In this document: positions 45,101-56,264 of the stretch, one piece after another | Layout of the letters: each line of letters opens with the position of its first letter | Numbering within the stretch: the stretch's first letter is position 1 | From: Enoplolaimus lenunculus | Lineage: Eukaryota > Nematoda > Enoplea > Enoplida > Thoracostomopsidae | DNA: 64,000 nucleotides | Direction: 5' to 3' | NCBI GenBank assembly: GCA_030248215.1 | Contig: JASANG010000259.1 | Coordinates: forward strand, 124,001-188,000 | The notes under the pieces: model-generated | What the model was told of the DNA's origin: nothing | Seen by the model: the letters and a program-made list of their open reading frames with translations, nothing else | The model's database searches: none | Translations under genes and position numbers: made by a program

Positions 45101-47126
45101 CTTGGGAAAGATAATTTTAAAAAACTTACTTATCCTCGGATGCGAAGTCTAAAAATCCGCTTTCACAAATTTTGAAACATCTGCATCTGTAACATCTCTA
45201 TAATTGTTAAGTAGTCAATAAGAGCATATATGGGTCATATTGTGTACAGCTGGCTACAATTGGTCACCACCAGAGTTTAGTATGCAAATGATGTGTTTTA
45301 CGTTGTAACATTTTGCAGGTGGAATCTGTCATGGTATTCGAGGGCCGTTAACGTATTTCTACATGCTGCCAAAAAGTGAACGATTAAAAGGATTATGTGT
45401 AACACTAACAGTCAAACATGCACAGGTACAGTTATAAGATTTTTATTATATTGTGCAGATTATCAAAAGTGAATCCGAACTTTTGTTGCCACCCTGACTA
45501 CTTTGTTTTTTGTGATTTTTAAAATATTCATATAAAGAGCTATATAAAGTTTTACAATAATTTCAAGTTTAGTGTTTTCACAAAAGAAAAAAGTTAGTAC
45601 GCCTATCAGCCGTATTTTGCAACAAGAGGTTAACTTATGAGTACGCCTATTAGTCGTATTCCGCAGCAAGAGGATACTTTCGCAACAAGAGGTTAAGTTA
45701 TGAGTACGCCTATTATTCGTATTCCGCAGCAATTGGATACTTCTGGTCCGCGTTAGTTTTAGGATGACCTTGTTATTGTTGATTCTCTTGAAAATTTGCC
45801 TGACGACAATCCCGAGGTTTGTAATTGTAGGTGTTTTTTGTTAAATGTATATGTAGCTTGCACGTCATTGCTGTTGCTTGGTTAGCAATTTTTCTGCCAG
45901 GTAAATAGATCGTTTGCACATCACCGAAATGTTACAGTTTTTGCAGTTCCTGTTATATTTATGGCCGAATTTCTACTTGGTTACAAAGATGCAATATTTT
46001 AATTCCTAAGATAGCATTCAGTAATATTGTAGTTGTGTAACCATTTGTTTGCCGCCAAGATAAAATCAGAGGTGTAGTAATATTGTTTTTATAGACCCTT
46101 CACGAGTTGGCGGAAGAAAGAAATTGGGGCTATTCCGTATTATTCGTCAACCAGTATGTTTTGTAATGATTTTTTTGGTTTTGCAATAAAACAAAACGTC
46201 GCGTACGGCACGTTTATTCAGCATTCAAATCTTGTTGAACGGGATCTTAATTGTTTGGATATCTGACAACAGGTTGGCAGGGCATCGCACAGCTAGTAAT
46301 GACGCGAAGATTTAATTGAAAATTAATGGTATAGAGCTTGGTTTCACTAATTTTATTGAAAGTTAATAGTTGGGTAGCAGAAAACACAAGCTACTGTTGC
46401 AAAATCGGCGGGAATTCAGGAGAATATGAACTTGGCACGACCTGTGGTCATTGGTGTATTATATTGTTGTATATTTAGCACTGATAATGGACCTCGTGAT
46501 TTGATGGTGGCAACTGCAGAAATTCCGAGTTTTAATGTCATGCCTTATTATGGTATGAGTAATTTTCGTTTATGTGCATTGTTACTTACATGACGAATAA
46601 ACTTTTTAAGTTCTTTTGTTGCTTTAAATTGAAAAAATCTGCTAGACACCGTGTATCGTTTTAAGGTAGACTATGTTGTATGATTATTGGAATGTACATG
46701 TATGCGCCTGTATTACAAAAGTTACGTATACAGAGTCGGAAAAATTAGCAAATGCTTTCCTCGCTTCAAGGCCCCACTTAGTTTTGTTCAGGAATTTTTG
46801 GTAGTTTTTGACTTGGTAAAACCAAAAATTCTAGCTTTCGAAATTTTAATAAGACGGGAACCCCAGTTTCTTATTCTGGTTACACCCAAGATGGTGGGCT
46901 ACCATTACAAACTTTGATAATTGTTTTAGGTTTAAACTGCTACAGTATGATCAAGCACGATACATTAGTGATCACAGTGGACGCATTGAAACGAATACAA
47001 GAGCGCATACTGTATCATTTACGTCATCCGAAGTCCTTGCAAGAAAAATTTCGGTACAAAGACTATATGGAACTTAACACTGATGAAGATGACCAAGAAG
47101 AGTCAGAATTCTGTCCGTTTGTATAA
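42128..47126 (+). CDS. MRPL4: Mitochondrial large-subunit ribosomal protein uL4m, 10 exons
   Basis: Exons: 42128-42181, 42558-42660, 42906-43053, 43310-43361, 43771-43888, 45319-45425, 45763-45816, 46095-46153, 46479-46552 and 46930-47126. The sum is 966 nt (321 residues), with GT-AG junctions and consistent phases; human MRPL4 is of similar size. Diagnostic motifs are [81 protein letters not shown] and [19 protein letters not shown]. uL4 proteins sit near the exit tunnel of the large ribosomal subunit. The N-terminus ([18 protein letters not shown]) is hydrophobic and basic, as in mitochondrial presequences. Exon 2 holds a 39-bp internal tandem duplication giving [11 protein letters not shown] then [11 protein letters not shown]. 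The C-terminus has an acidic tail (DEDDQEESE). The first two exons are the least certain part. Confidence 0.93.
44640..44815. mobile_element. Old, decayed copy of the tRNA-bearing TTAA MITE
   Basis: CAGCTATAGGATCTTGACCC, a later GTAGGCAATTTGTGTTCAG and a final GAGAGCAAGGGTTAA match the outer and middle parts of the MITE copies in the same order, but with many changes and with the tRNA-like part missing. It lies in an MRPL4 intron. Confidence 0.5.
45597..45745 (+). repeat. Short tandem repeat upstream of MRPL4 exon 7
   Basis: GTACGCCTATTAGTCGTATT and GCAACAAGAGGTTAAGTTAT recur at spacings of 44 and 62 bp, ending 18 bases before the exon at 45,763. It does not copy the acceptor itself. Confidence 0.7.
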
Positions 47127-47374
47127 CTGAAGCTTGTAATAGTTACTGTTGTCGTTCGTTGCAATGCTTCGATTACATTTTTGCATAGATTTCGCGAAGC
47201 TAACATCAATAGTATACCAGTATATAATTGATGCGCAAATGCAGTAAGCGGAAAAGAAATCATTTATCTGTACTATTTCAGTATTAATTTTGACAGACTT
47301 ACATTTCTAGCTACTTTGATTTCTAAAGTGATGGTTACTAACTGTTGTTAACATTGGGTTAAAGGTAGTAAGGA

Positions 47375-47864
47375 CCAATGTTACTCAAGAGGCATAACTG
47401 TAAATTAGGCATCCTAAGCCTAAGCAAAACATATAGTCCAAAACTTAAGCATTCTGTTTTGCTGTTACGCCGGAAAATTTGACGGCTGTAAAAGAAACAT
47501 GGGCCGGTATGGAGCAGTTTATTTTTCATATCGAATGTCTGTTCAAAAAATACAACAGAAATTATCGTTTAACGAGAAAAGGCTGTATTTTTCACTGAAC
47601 ATGTGTATTAAAACATCGAACCATGTTACTTTTAAGGTCGTGTCGCCTTGTGTATCTCTGAAGGATCCGAAAATTAGAATCAGCTTTCATAGTTAAACGT
47701 ATGTAGACGTTTCTATACTGGGAATTAACTGTTACGAATCTAGCGGAGAATCCATTGTAAATTTAAACTATATGTTTTGCTTAGGTTTATAGTTTTCTAC
47801 GCATAGGCTTTCTTTTAGAAATACGTTTAATCTTCAGTTACAGCCCTAAAAGTAACATTGGCCA
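47375..47864. mobile_element. Two decayed TTAGGC-family fragments after MRPL4
   Basis: At 47,375-47,505, GACCAATGTTACTCAAGAGG, CATCCTAAGCCTAAGC and a final ACATGGGCC are recognisable. At 47,750-47,864, TTGCTTAGGTTTATAG and AGCCCTAAAAGTAACATTGG form a type B right end. No gene is visible from the MRPL4 stop to the LINE at 48,480. Confidence 0.55.
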
Positions 47865-48479
47865 ATACATCAATTGTTGGACGTAAAGCATTGAAATAAT
47901 TTGTCATTGAAAATTGTCGCGAACGAACCCTTCGGAATGAATTTCACACATACTTTTTTCAATTCGAAAATAGGAAGATTTCATGTAAAACCCATTTTTG
48001 ATTTCGGCATCGTTGTACTTAAGCAATAGCTGACGTAAATTTTGCTTTTAGTTTTATGCGCGTATTTTCGCATTTTTAAATACATGTCTTATATTAAACT
48101 TTGCTGCATTTACAATTAAATTTACGGCTTGGCGTTTTTAGTCGAGTTTTGGGTTGCGATTAGCTGGGCACATTTTTGGTGCTAAACTCAAGCCATCTTT
48201 ATTTTGTTTTTCGATTTGAAAGCTTATTGTTGCATAAATTTAGTTACTAAAAGTATATACTTGTGATGTTTAATCAGCGCAGCCTTGGCAAAAATTGTAC
48301 CGTAGCCGAAGGGCGATTTTTAACCGTAAATTATCTAAATTATCTACATTAAATTAAACATCTGCAGTTCAAGAATTGCCTCATATTGCGTATAAAATTT
48401 TAAAACGCCAATGCGAGGTTAACACCCCAGGATAATTGGCTTTCAAACAAAAAAAGAGAATTTTACAATATTTGAGTCG

Positions 48480-50066
48480 TTCGGCAGGGTTGTCCACTCT
48501 CACCTCTGTTGTATGTATTAACTTCCGAAGCAGTTGCCCACTATATAAGAACTACTAAAATGTTAACAGGTGTACCGTTATGTGGCATAAATACAAGAAT
48601 AACGAAATTTGCAGATGACACCAGCCTCTTCCTCACTAATTTTCAAAAATATATAGTGGAAAAGTTAAAGTTGTATGGTGTTTGGGTTACTTCGTCTGGG
48701 TTTGAAGATGCTCAAAACTGGGTGAAGTGTGAAACGTCAATTACTTCATTAGAGAACAAAGTGCCACCTAGGGGCATATCGGTGTATGGAAAAATTCATT
48801 ATGCGATGACTTATTACTTTTGTATGTTTAATTATGTGTGCCATGTTACAACCCCACCTAGGGGTTTGATATTGAAGGCGTATGCTGCGCTAAAGAACTT
48901 TCTTTGGTATCCATCACGAGCAAATGTTTTGAAACAAAAGATTTTAGCTTTACCGGTTACTCAGGGTGGTTTACACTTGCCAGAATTGGATGTACGAGTT
49001 AAAGTTAATCGCTTGCTTATTTTGATACGCGTACTTTCCTTTAAAGAAGCATTAAGTTGGAGAAGATGTTTGTTTCATTTTTATACGAAAGTGAGTAACC
49101 TAAATAAGTCACAGGCACATGCTGCTTTAGTTGCTATTTTCTATAAAGAAATCCGTATATCTGTAATCGACTCTTTGTTTCGGCGCGATGGAGATATTTG
49201 TTACGTGTATGGAAAAAATTTAACATGACAAAAATAAAATCTAAGGATATTTACCAATTATGGGTATCAGAGATGTATTCAAAACACATGCATCCCCAAA
49301 ATGTGTTTCTAGGAAATTGGTTGGGAGTTTCTGAACATTATGTGAGGAAAGTCTTGGGAATGGGCAAAAGTTAAATTTGTTGAAGGAAAAATAAGGAGCT
49401 TGCATTTCAAACTTAGGCATAGGCGCCTTTTTACGAATGATAGATTATCACTTTTCACTGACAATGTAAAGCATTGCCCTTACTGTTTAGATAACGAGAT
49501 TGAAGTTGTAGAAGATAACGCTCACGTGTTTATCTATTGCATTAGAGCATATGAGTTTTATGCAGATGTAATAAAGATGTTAAAGCATGTTTCTGGAATG
49601 GATCAAATTGATTTGGCAGACTTGATTTTGGGGAAACAATTTGCTTGCAGGTACATGCAAACCTGTTTTAATTTGGTCATTCAGCATGCTCAATTTGCTA
49701 TATGGAAATCAAGGTGTAGGTTGAACTTTGACAAAGTTAAGGAATGTCCGTTTGGTTTATTTTATACTGATCTTTTCCGTTCTTTGTGTCGAATAAAGAT
49801 AAGACTTGGAAATGATACGTTTTTCCGTTATTTTGCAAAAATAGCTGTGCCTACAAACTCTGTTATAGGTTTCAGAGTGAGACAATTTTGGCATTAGTTA
49901 AAGATAATTTTTGAAAATTGTGTACGAAAATTTGTTATATTGGCATTGTGTTGTCGATTTCAACTATTCTTAATGTTATTACGTTAATTATTGTTTTGTA
50001 TTTGATAAATCATTTGCAAATTTTGCAAATAAAGGCCTGGTCGCCAAAAAAAATAAAAAAAATAAC
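48480..50066 (+). mobile_element. Decayed LINE: reverse transcriptase and C-terminal zinc-binding region
   Basis: The + strand reads RQGCPLSPLLYVLTSEAVAH, then ITKFADDTSLF, the reverse transcriptase motifs before and at the catalytic ADD. Thumb-like sequence (GGLHLPELDVRVKVNRL) follows. A second open stretch (49,400-49,897) has KHCPYCLDNEIEVVEDNAH with a later Cys, a pattern seen at the C-terminus of some L1/Tx1-like LINEs. An A-rich tail with AATAAA lies at 50,044-50,066. The 5' part (endonuclease, first RT motifs) is absent and the frame is interrupted between the two open stretches, so this is a 5'-truncated, inactive copy. The clade assignment is tentative. Confidence 0.8.
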
Positions 50067-50369
50067 GTGTATACTTAGGTTCGGGTGTAGGCTTGACGGA
50101 ACCATAGACAGACGGATGCAAGAAGGCTTTATTCTAACGCACCTGAGAAGCTTGCTCACATAAAAACCATTTTCTTTAATTGCGTTTTCAAGGGGCTGTC
50201 GACCCCAAATCCCCGCGCAAAGCAATTCATTGTTTGAGCAAAATTTTTTGACAGTGTCTGTGCAGCTTAAGTGAGCATCTAGTAGTCGCATTAAGGAAAG
50301 GAAAACTCAAATCTTACGGCTAGGTTCGTGCCGAGATGAACCAATACCTACAGACTTCAACATTATGTC

Positions 50370-51490
50370 GTACAAAAATTAAAAATTTATGGTCTTTGAG
50401 CAAATGCATTTGGATTTGACGTCGAGGAAAATTGGTCAAGCACATTTGTATCATTAAATAAACTGACAGGATACCACCTCATGGTATCTCTATTTATGGA
50501 TGGGTTCATCATATTGTGGTATATTATTTGTGTTCGTTGAACTACGTTGGTATGCTAATAAGCCCACAACAAGGCTTAATGAAACAAATTTATAAATCAA
50601 TTAGGAAATTTTTGTTTTATCCATCTAAAGTGACTTTGATTATATAAACAGAAATGCTTGTATTTGATGCAAAGAATGGAGGGGTCGGCTTGCCTGATGT
50701 GAACATACGGATCAAGGTAAATAGGTTAAGGCTTTATATCCGCTTCTTGAATTTTAAAGAAATACTTAGTTGGAGAAGTTGTTTAGTAGAACGTTTGTCA
50801 CGGCGAGAGACAATGGCAAAGAATGTCTCCATTGTGCTGGAGTCAGGTTTCCGACGAGGTGGCGAATTTTGTTGGACATTTGGAAATAAACTTGTTGTTA
50901 AAAATGTAAAGGCTAAGTATGTTTATGATTTATGGGTCTCTCACCAATATAAAAGTGTGGGTGTTGATATTAGCTATATTAAAAATCATGGGAATGGGTT
51001 AAAGCCAAAAGCGTTGATGGCAAGATGCGAGGACCTTGTGTTTAAACTAAGACATAGGCGTCTATTGACTAACAATAGACTTGCAACCCCCATGTATTTA
51101 TACATTGCTCGCGTGCATATAATTTTTTCTTAGAACTGACCCCCTTTTTCTTGAATATAACGAGGGCAACGTATTTCGATTTTACTGATAAATTTTTGGG
51201 AAACAACTGGGATGTCCTTACAGACAGGTTTGTTTCAACTGGGTGGTGCTACAAGCTCTGTTTGCTATTTGGAGAGCGCGTTGCTTGCTCAACTTTGAAA
51301 ATGAAATTGAATCGCCGAAGGTTATTATTAAAACAAACGTTTTTCGTTCTTTGTGCAGGTTGAAAGTAAGATTAAGAATTTCCCTTTTTCAAAAATACTT
51401 CCAAGCGCTCATTGAGCTGTCAAGAAACCCATTAGGTTTCAGATTAAGACTTTTAAAGGAAATAGACGCAGTTATTTGCAGCGATATATA
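50370..51490 (+). mobile_element. Second decayed LINE fragment of the same family
   Basis: This lies head-to-tail after the first copy. It includes NGGVGLPDVNIRIKVNRLRL and FKEILSWRSC, paralleling GGLHLPELDVRVKVNRL and FKEALSWRRC of the upstream copy, and a shared FKLRHRRLLTNNRL segment (FKLRHRRLFTNDRL upstream). It has several interruptions. The two copies differ at many residues, so they are separate insertions rather than a recent tandem duplication. The 3' side ends near a short CT-rich run at 51,610-51,622. Confidence 0.75.
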
Positions 51491-52878
51491 GTGTTGTTGT
51501 GTTAACTTTCAAAGTGTAACTTATGTATATATGCTATAAACTGTGTTATAAACCTACGTTATAAACCAGGTGTTTGAGCAACACTTGGTAGTGTTTATGT
51601 AAGTAAACCTTCTCTCTCTCTTACAATATCCCAAATTTGGAAACTACCGTTTGTTAGTTTTTTCTTAAATTAGAAATAGCAGGGTGCAATTAGAGGTGCG
51701 AATTGCCGGAGCTGGAGGTCAACAATTTGCCGGGGTCTGAGGTGACTTGAGATTTTGTATAGTTGAAACAATTTTTAATCTGCTAAAGGTTTTAAAAAGA
51801 TGCACACCACAACCAATAATGACTCACTTTTTATCAGAGGTAAAAAAATGAACAGAATTTTGGTTTTAGTCATGTTTCGGGAGTCTATACAAATAGCTTC
51901 CAGATGGCAAGATGATACCTCAAACGTGGACACGCAGTACATGTAAAGATTTTGGGAAAATTTTTCTAGCTTTGATTTAGTTGCGTAGATATCAACATTT
52001 CTGCATGTTAAATTTGTTGGTGTTGCCATTTGGAAGCTTTAGGCTACACTCCGCAGACATTAAGCCAAAAATTTGGACTTGTTTTCTTTAGCTTTGATAA
52101 AATTGAAACATGTATGTGGTTGTGAGGTTCGCAAATCTTTAAAATTTTACGCATGTTATTTTTCAGTAACAAATTCTTGTAATAAACTCTTTTGTTGTCA
52201 TTTTTGAAATTTCACAATAAAAAATTCAAAGTCAGACACGGAGAAACTTCTCATAGTATAATGCCGATTTTGTGGTTTACCAAACAGGATGAAATGTTTG
52301 TTTTCCTTTGCTTTGATTACTAATGTATTCTTGGTAGAATTGCTATTTTACATCCTGTGTAAATAACATTTTTCTGGATCATTAGAGATTTTACATGTAG
52401 CGAAAATCTACCTATTAATTGTGTGTTTTATGCACTGGTTTTAGAACCACATTTTTTTACTTCCAAATCGATATTTTTTCGCCTAAAATTTTATAAAAAA
52501 ACTTAAATCCACATATTAATGTAGAAGAACTTGAATTTTTAAACTGTTATGAGAGAAAATTAAGTAGCGAGTATATAACGTCAATGCACTGTAAAATTAT
52601 GTATTGAATGCAGACGAAAAAATAAGCACAAATAACGGTAAAGGACTTTTTCGCTGGTAACTGGTAAAAAAAAATTAAATTTTAAGCGGGTATGCCCGCA
52701 TATACCTCTGTGCTATATACAGAAATGAAACACTAACTACATAATACGTAAGCTTCAGAGTGTCAACGGCGAGTAAAAATAATACAAACGGATAGTGATA
52801 AAAATGACACAAAATCGAATATTTATGTATATATTAAAATGTTTAAAAATCTTATTTTTCTGCTAGTATACAATTGAG

Positions 52879-53003
52879 CAGGGTGCATTGCAAAAAAGAA
52901 AAAATTTTCGGTGACATATATTTTTCACTTTCCGTTTTCGGTAATTGTTTTCAAATCCCGGTTGCGGCAAATGTCATTCCGGTTGTACCCGGAAATCGAG
53001 GTA
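52879..53003. mobile_element. CCGGAG-family fragment immediately upstream of PUSL1
   Basis: CAGGGTGCATTGCAAAAAAG at the left and CATTCCGGTTGTACCCGGAA at the right are the family ends. The right end is about 84 bases before the PUSL1 start codon, so it would lie in or next to the promoter. The stretch 51,500-52,878 contains only a small related fragment (51,681-51,740) and no gene. Confidence 0.6.
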
Positions 53004-53086
53004 AATATGCAAATATTCATAGTTTCAGTGATCGTACAGCGTTTTCTTATGTACAGCTTGATTTAATATTTGTGTATAGTGTAAAC

Positions 53087-55074
53087 ATGGCGCGTTATTT
53101 AATGTTTTTCTCATACATTGGCACCCGATTTGCTGGGCTTCAACGACAACCCCGTAACATTACTGTACAAGGTGTAATCGAACACGCGTTACGCACTGTA
53201 CTCAGGATACCGTTCGGCATCAATACGCCAATTCATACGTGCTCGCGAACTGATGCTGGAGTACATGCGATTATGAACACTGCAACGGTAACACTTCCGC
53301 TACTGAATGTTCGTGACGGAACCATAAAGCCTTTACCGAAACCGATCAAACATGCCGACACTGAAATCAAAGACCGATTGCCAATTTTAGGCGTCAACGT
53401 TGATCCGCCTTACGACCCTCTGTACTTGCAAGCAGCGCTAAATCATTTACTTTGGGATTTACAGGTTGACGTTCGTATCACTAATATTCGCGTTGTTCAT
53501 CACGGATTTTGTCCCCGTCGACATGCAAAAAATCGGACGTATTTGTACCGGTTGGCAGTTCTGAAACCAGAATTTGCGTTACACGACGCACCCGTGCTTA
53601 TGCGTAATCCAGGCGCAATGGCACCGCTGGCAGAACAGTGCCGCAGTTGGCCAGTCGACTCCGAGTTTCATATAGAACGCTTCGCTGAAGGCTGCCGCTT
53701 GTTTGAAGGTACGCACAATTTTGGATCGTTTATGAGCACTGTTAAAGTTGTTGACGTATCGAACGGAGATCACAGCGGCGATGTTGGACAGCCTGCCGCT
53801 GATGAAATTGATGATGAAGCCAGTGATAAAGCAGAAACAAATAATTGTGATTCTGATGTCTTACGCCGCCCACATGTTCGTCCAAGTCATGCAATGTCAT
53901 CAACTCTGCGCCATATCGCATGTTGTCGTGTAGATCCTGGACGCCCGTTGATTGATCCTGCACATGATCCGCTCTCAGGTAGAGTTGTACGGGGTAACAA
54001 ATTTTTGACATGGAAAACAACCAACCCGCAAATAAAGTATTCCTAAGCGTGGGTGAAAATTGTCAAAACTTTACTCTCCTAAAAATTTTACAAACGGAAA
54101 ATGTTGTTGAAGGAAAACTTGCATTTTTGGCCCATGTAAAGATCAGGGGCGGAACGTTTTCCTGTGGGACTGCAATAGAGTAAGCTTAAGCTTTAGACTA
54201 ATTTTTTGCTTGGCTTAGGCTTATCCTTAGGCTTAGGAATATGCTCATACTTACGCTTAGGCTTAGGCTTAAGCTTAGGCTTAGGAATATGCTTATAATA
54301 CACTTCCGCCCCTGTTCTTTACATTGGCCGAACTTTTTAACACTGAAAAATAAGGGTGGTAGGCGATTCCTGGGAACACTGAATTTGAGTGGGTTTCCCA
54401 TGGGTAGGAAAATGGAAAATAAGATTTCCGAAAGTAAAGCGTGTACCGGTTAAATAATTTGTGCTCACATCTCTCAGCCGTGTTCTCAAACGTGTGCAGC
54501 GCTGATCACCAGTTAGTGATAGGTCTTGTAAAAACTTTCGTACCAGTGAATAGTGAAGTTCGGAACTGAGCGTATTTTTGCATTTGATTTGGTTCTACTT
54601 CTATGCCAATTTTGAGATCTGCTATTACAGGAATTACTCAGTTTGAAATCCTGTCGCGTAATAAGTGGGTGCTATGTGCATTTAAGAATATAAACACTGC
54701 TTGTAGGGCGGTTTGATTACTATGACATCACAGTGATAAGTCGCTCGTTTTTGTACAATCAAGTACGTCGTATGATCGGTGCGTTAGTCGCCGCGGCACA
54801 GCATCAAATTTCTTTGGATGATATTCGCTGGTTGCTTGCGACACCAACCGCATCAAGTTGGGATCGTTTCAACATCAGACTGGCGCCGCCGTTTGGACTT
54901 TACCTGAAACATATCGAATACAACGAACGCGATTTCGAATCACCGGTGCCGAATTTTGTGTCGCATTTAACAGCGGAGGATGAATCTGTTTGTGATCCCG
55001 ATCCTAAAATGGATGCTGAATATGAGACTCCGACAGACAGCTCGAAGCTCGAAGTTAAAAATAATTGTGGTTAA
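53087..55074 (+). CDS. PUSL1: tRNA pseudouridine synthase (TruA family, PUSL1-like)
   Basis: Two exons, 53087-53978 and 54707-55074, join in phase 1 to give 419 residues. Exon 1 has MFFSYIGTRFAGLQRQP near the N-terminus, then SRTDAGVHA, in which Asp56 is the expected catalytic aspartate of TruA-type synthases. It continues with the paired HHGFCPRRHAKNRTYLYRL block. Exon 2 has SRSFLYNQVRRMIGALVAAA and PFGLYLKHIEY, the C-terminal TruA signature. The protein is longer than human PUSL1 mainly through an acidic insert (around DEIDDEASDKAE) and an acidic C-terminal tail. Family role: isomerises uridine to pseudouridine in tRNA; PUSL1 is reported as mitochondrial. The ATG at 53087 is chosen because it starts exactly at the conserved domain; in-frame sequence upstream looks repeat-derived. 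The intron holds a TTAGGC element and a CTATCACCA element. Confidence 0.93.
54129..54329 (+). mobile_element. TTAGGC-array inverted-repeat element (type C), in the PUSL1 intron
   Basis: The 201-bp copy has ends GGCCCATGTAAAGATCAGGG and CCCCTGTTCTTTACATTGGC. It contains GGCTTAGGCTTATCCTTAGG and a second array GCTTAGGCTTAGGCTTAAGC. It is the most complete type C copy. Confidence 0.88.
54481..54691. mobile_element. CTATCACCA-type element in the PUSL1 intron
   Basis: TGTTCTCAAACGTGTGCAGC and GATCACCAGTTAGTGATAGG at the left pair with GTGCATTTAAGAATA at the right. It ends about 15 bases before the exon 2 acceptor of PUSL1. Confidence 0.6.
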
Positions 55075-55092
55075 ATTTGAGAATAAGATTAA

Positions 55093-55355
55093 CCCCTTCT
55101 CACATTGAGTTGCCTGTAGGCAACTCAGCGCAGTGTATATACGTTAAATAGTATATATCGCACCGTGTTTAACAATTGCAACACGTATACACAGTACTAA
55201 ATCACCACAAGACGTGAGAGCCCCCTCGGGCTCGAGCGTCAAGCTCCTATAGCTCAGTGGTGATGGTATACGCCTCCCACTCCAGTCACTGGAGTTCTAA
55301 TCCTAGCATAAAAGTAGGTCTCAGCGGAAATAGAAAATATTCATGTGAGAAAGGG
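55093..55355 (+). mobile_element. TTAA-flanked piggyBac-like MITE with tRNA-like body, copy 3
   Basis: The 263-bp copy has perfect TTAA on both sides (55089-55092 and 55356-55359), ends CCCCTTCTCACATTG and CATGTGAGAAAGGG, and an A box TATAGCTCAGTGG that fits the Pol III consensus. The B box has one change (GAGTTCTAATCC). It begins 15 bases after the PUSL1 stop codon. Confidence 0.85.
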
Positions 55356-55384
55356 TTAAGTATGTTTCAAAAGCAAGTTATGAA

Positions 55385-55390
55385 AATAAA
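55385..55390 (+). terminator. Possible polyadenylation signal of PUSL1
   Basis: AATAAA occurs about 30 bases beyond the right end of the TTAA-flanked MITE that follows the PUSL1 stop codon. If it is used, the whole MITE with its tRNA-like body would be part of the PUSL1 3' UTR. Confidence 0.35.
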
Positions 55391-55530
55391 TTCTGTTCAG
55401 AAACGATAAATTTTACACTTTATCTCGTGGAAAACTTGATTTCAAGGGTCTGTCACAATCTGTATATCAACCTTGGTTAGTGTGACCGCCACATGCCGCG
55501 AATTAACATTTTAAGTTTGGATAAAGATAT

Positions 55531-55702
55531 TCGGCTCATGTTACTTTTTGCGCAAGGTTTACAATAGTAAGTTTAAACATTAGTCTATTTTATTTTGCGT
55601 AGATTTACGTTTACTTAGAATTTTATTTACGCTGAAGCTTAAGCTTAGGCTTAGGAATATGTTTATACTATACTGGTTACACCCATCAAAGCAACATTGG
55701 CC
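55531..55702 (+). mobile_element. TTAGGC-family element (type B), eroded
   Basis: The left end GGCTCATGTTACTTTTTGCG and the right end CATCAAAGCAACATTGGCC survive. The array is reduced to AGCTTAAGCTTAGGCTTAGG. Confidence 0.65.
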
Positions 55703-55867
55703 AGGTATTCAATCCAATTTTATGGCATCAGTTGTCCGTACTTTCGTATATTCAAATAAACGTTTGTTATACAGCATATGCTGCTTAATATATATTGGAA
55801 GGGTAAAATTTATGAGCGAAATCGACTTGACAAGAAATATGTTGAAAATGTTACAGTATCCTTGTAT

Positions 55868-56165
55868 CAGGGTGAAACCGGAGGTGAGGTGAAATTAGGT
55901 AGTAAAATTGAACGTTAATAAGTTAATTTTAGCCAATATCTGCAATATGTTGTTAAAGTTGTTTGGTTTTACGCTAATTTTCTTCGATATTTTGGAAATT
56001 CTTTGCTGAAAATTGTGTCAAAAGTAAAACGAAACGCGATAAACAGAGACATTTTGACAAATGCAAAATTTTACTACCGAAATTGCCGGAACATCCGGCA
56101 AAATCATACCGGATCCGGAGACGATTTTCTGCCGGAACCGGAGACAGAGCACCGGTTGTACACTG
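55868..56165. mobile_element. CCGGAG-rich inverted-repeat element, second copy
   Basis: GGTGAAACCGGAGGTGAGGT opens it and GAGCACCGGTTGTACACTGC closes it. The middle is closely similar to 34,430-34,785, including AAACGAAACGCGATAAA and GATTTTCTGCCGGAACCGGA. Confidence 0.75.
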
Positions 56166-56264
56166 CCTTGTATTCGCATAATTACCGAAAACTAAAACAA
56201 ACGACAACTTTTAACTATAAAGCAAATTCAAATAAGAAGCACTTGTTGACCTTTGTTTCTATCG

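Noticed and set aside
46403-46478. Earlier acceptor (GGGAATTCAG) for MRPL4 exon 9
   Set aside because: It puts the exon out of frame with a stop; the acceptor at 46,477-46,478 restores the L4 sequence.
52874-53086. 71-residue N-terminal extension of PUSL1
   Set aside because: The extension lies on CCGGAG-family element sequence; the conserved TruA domain starts at the ATG at 53,087.
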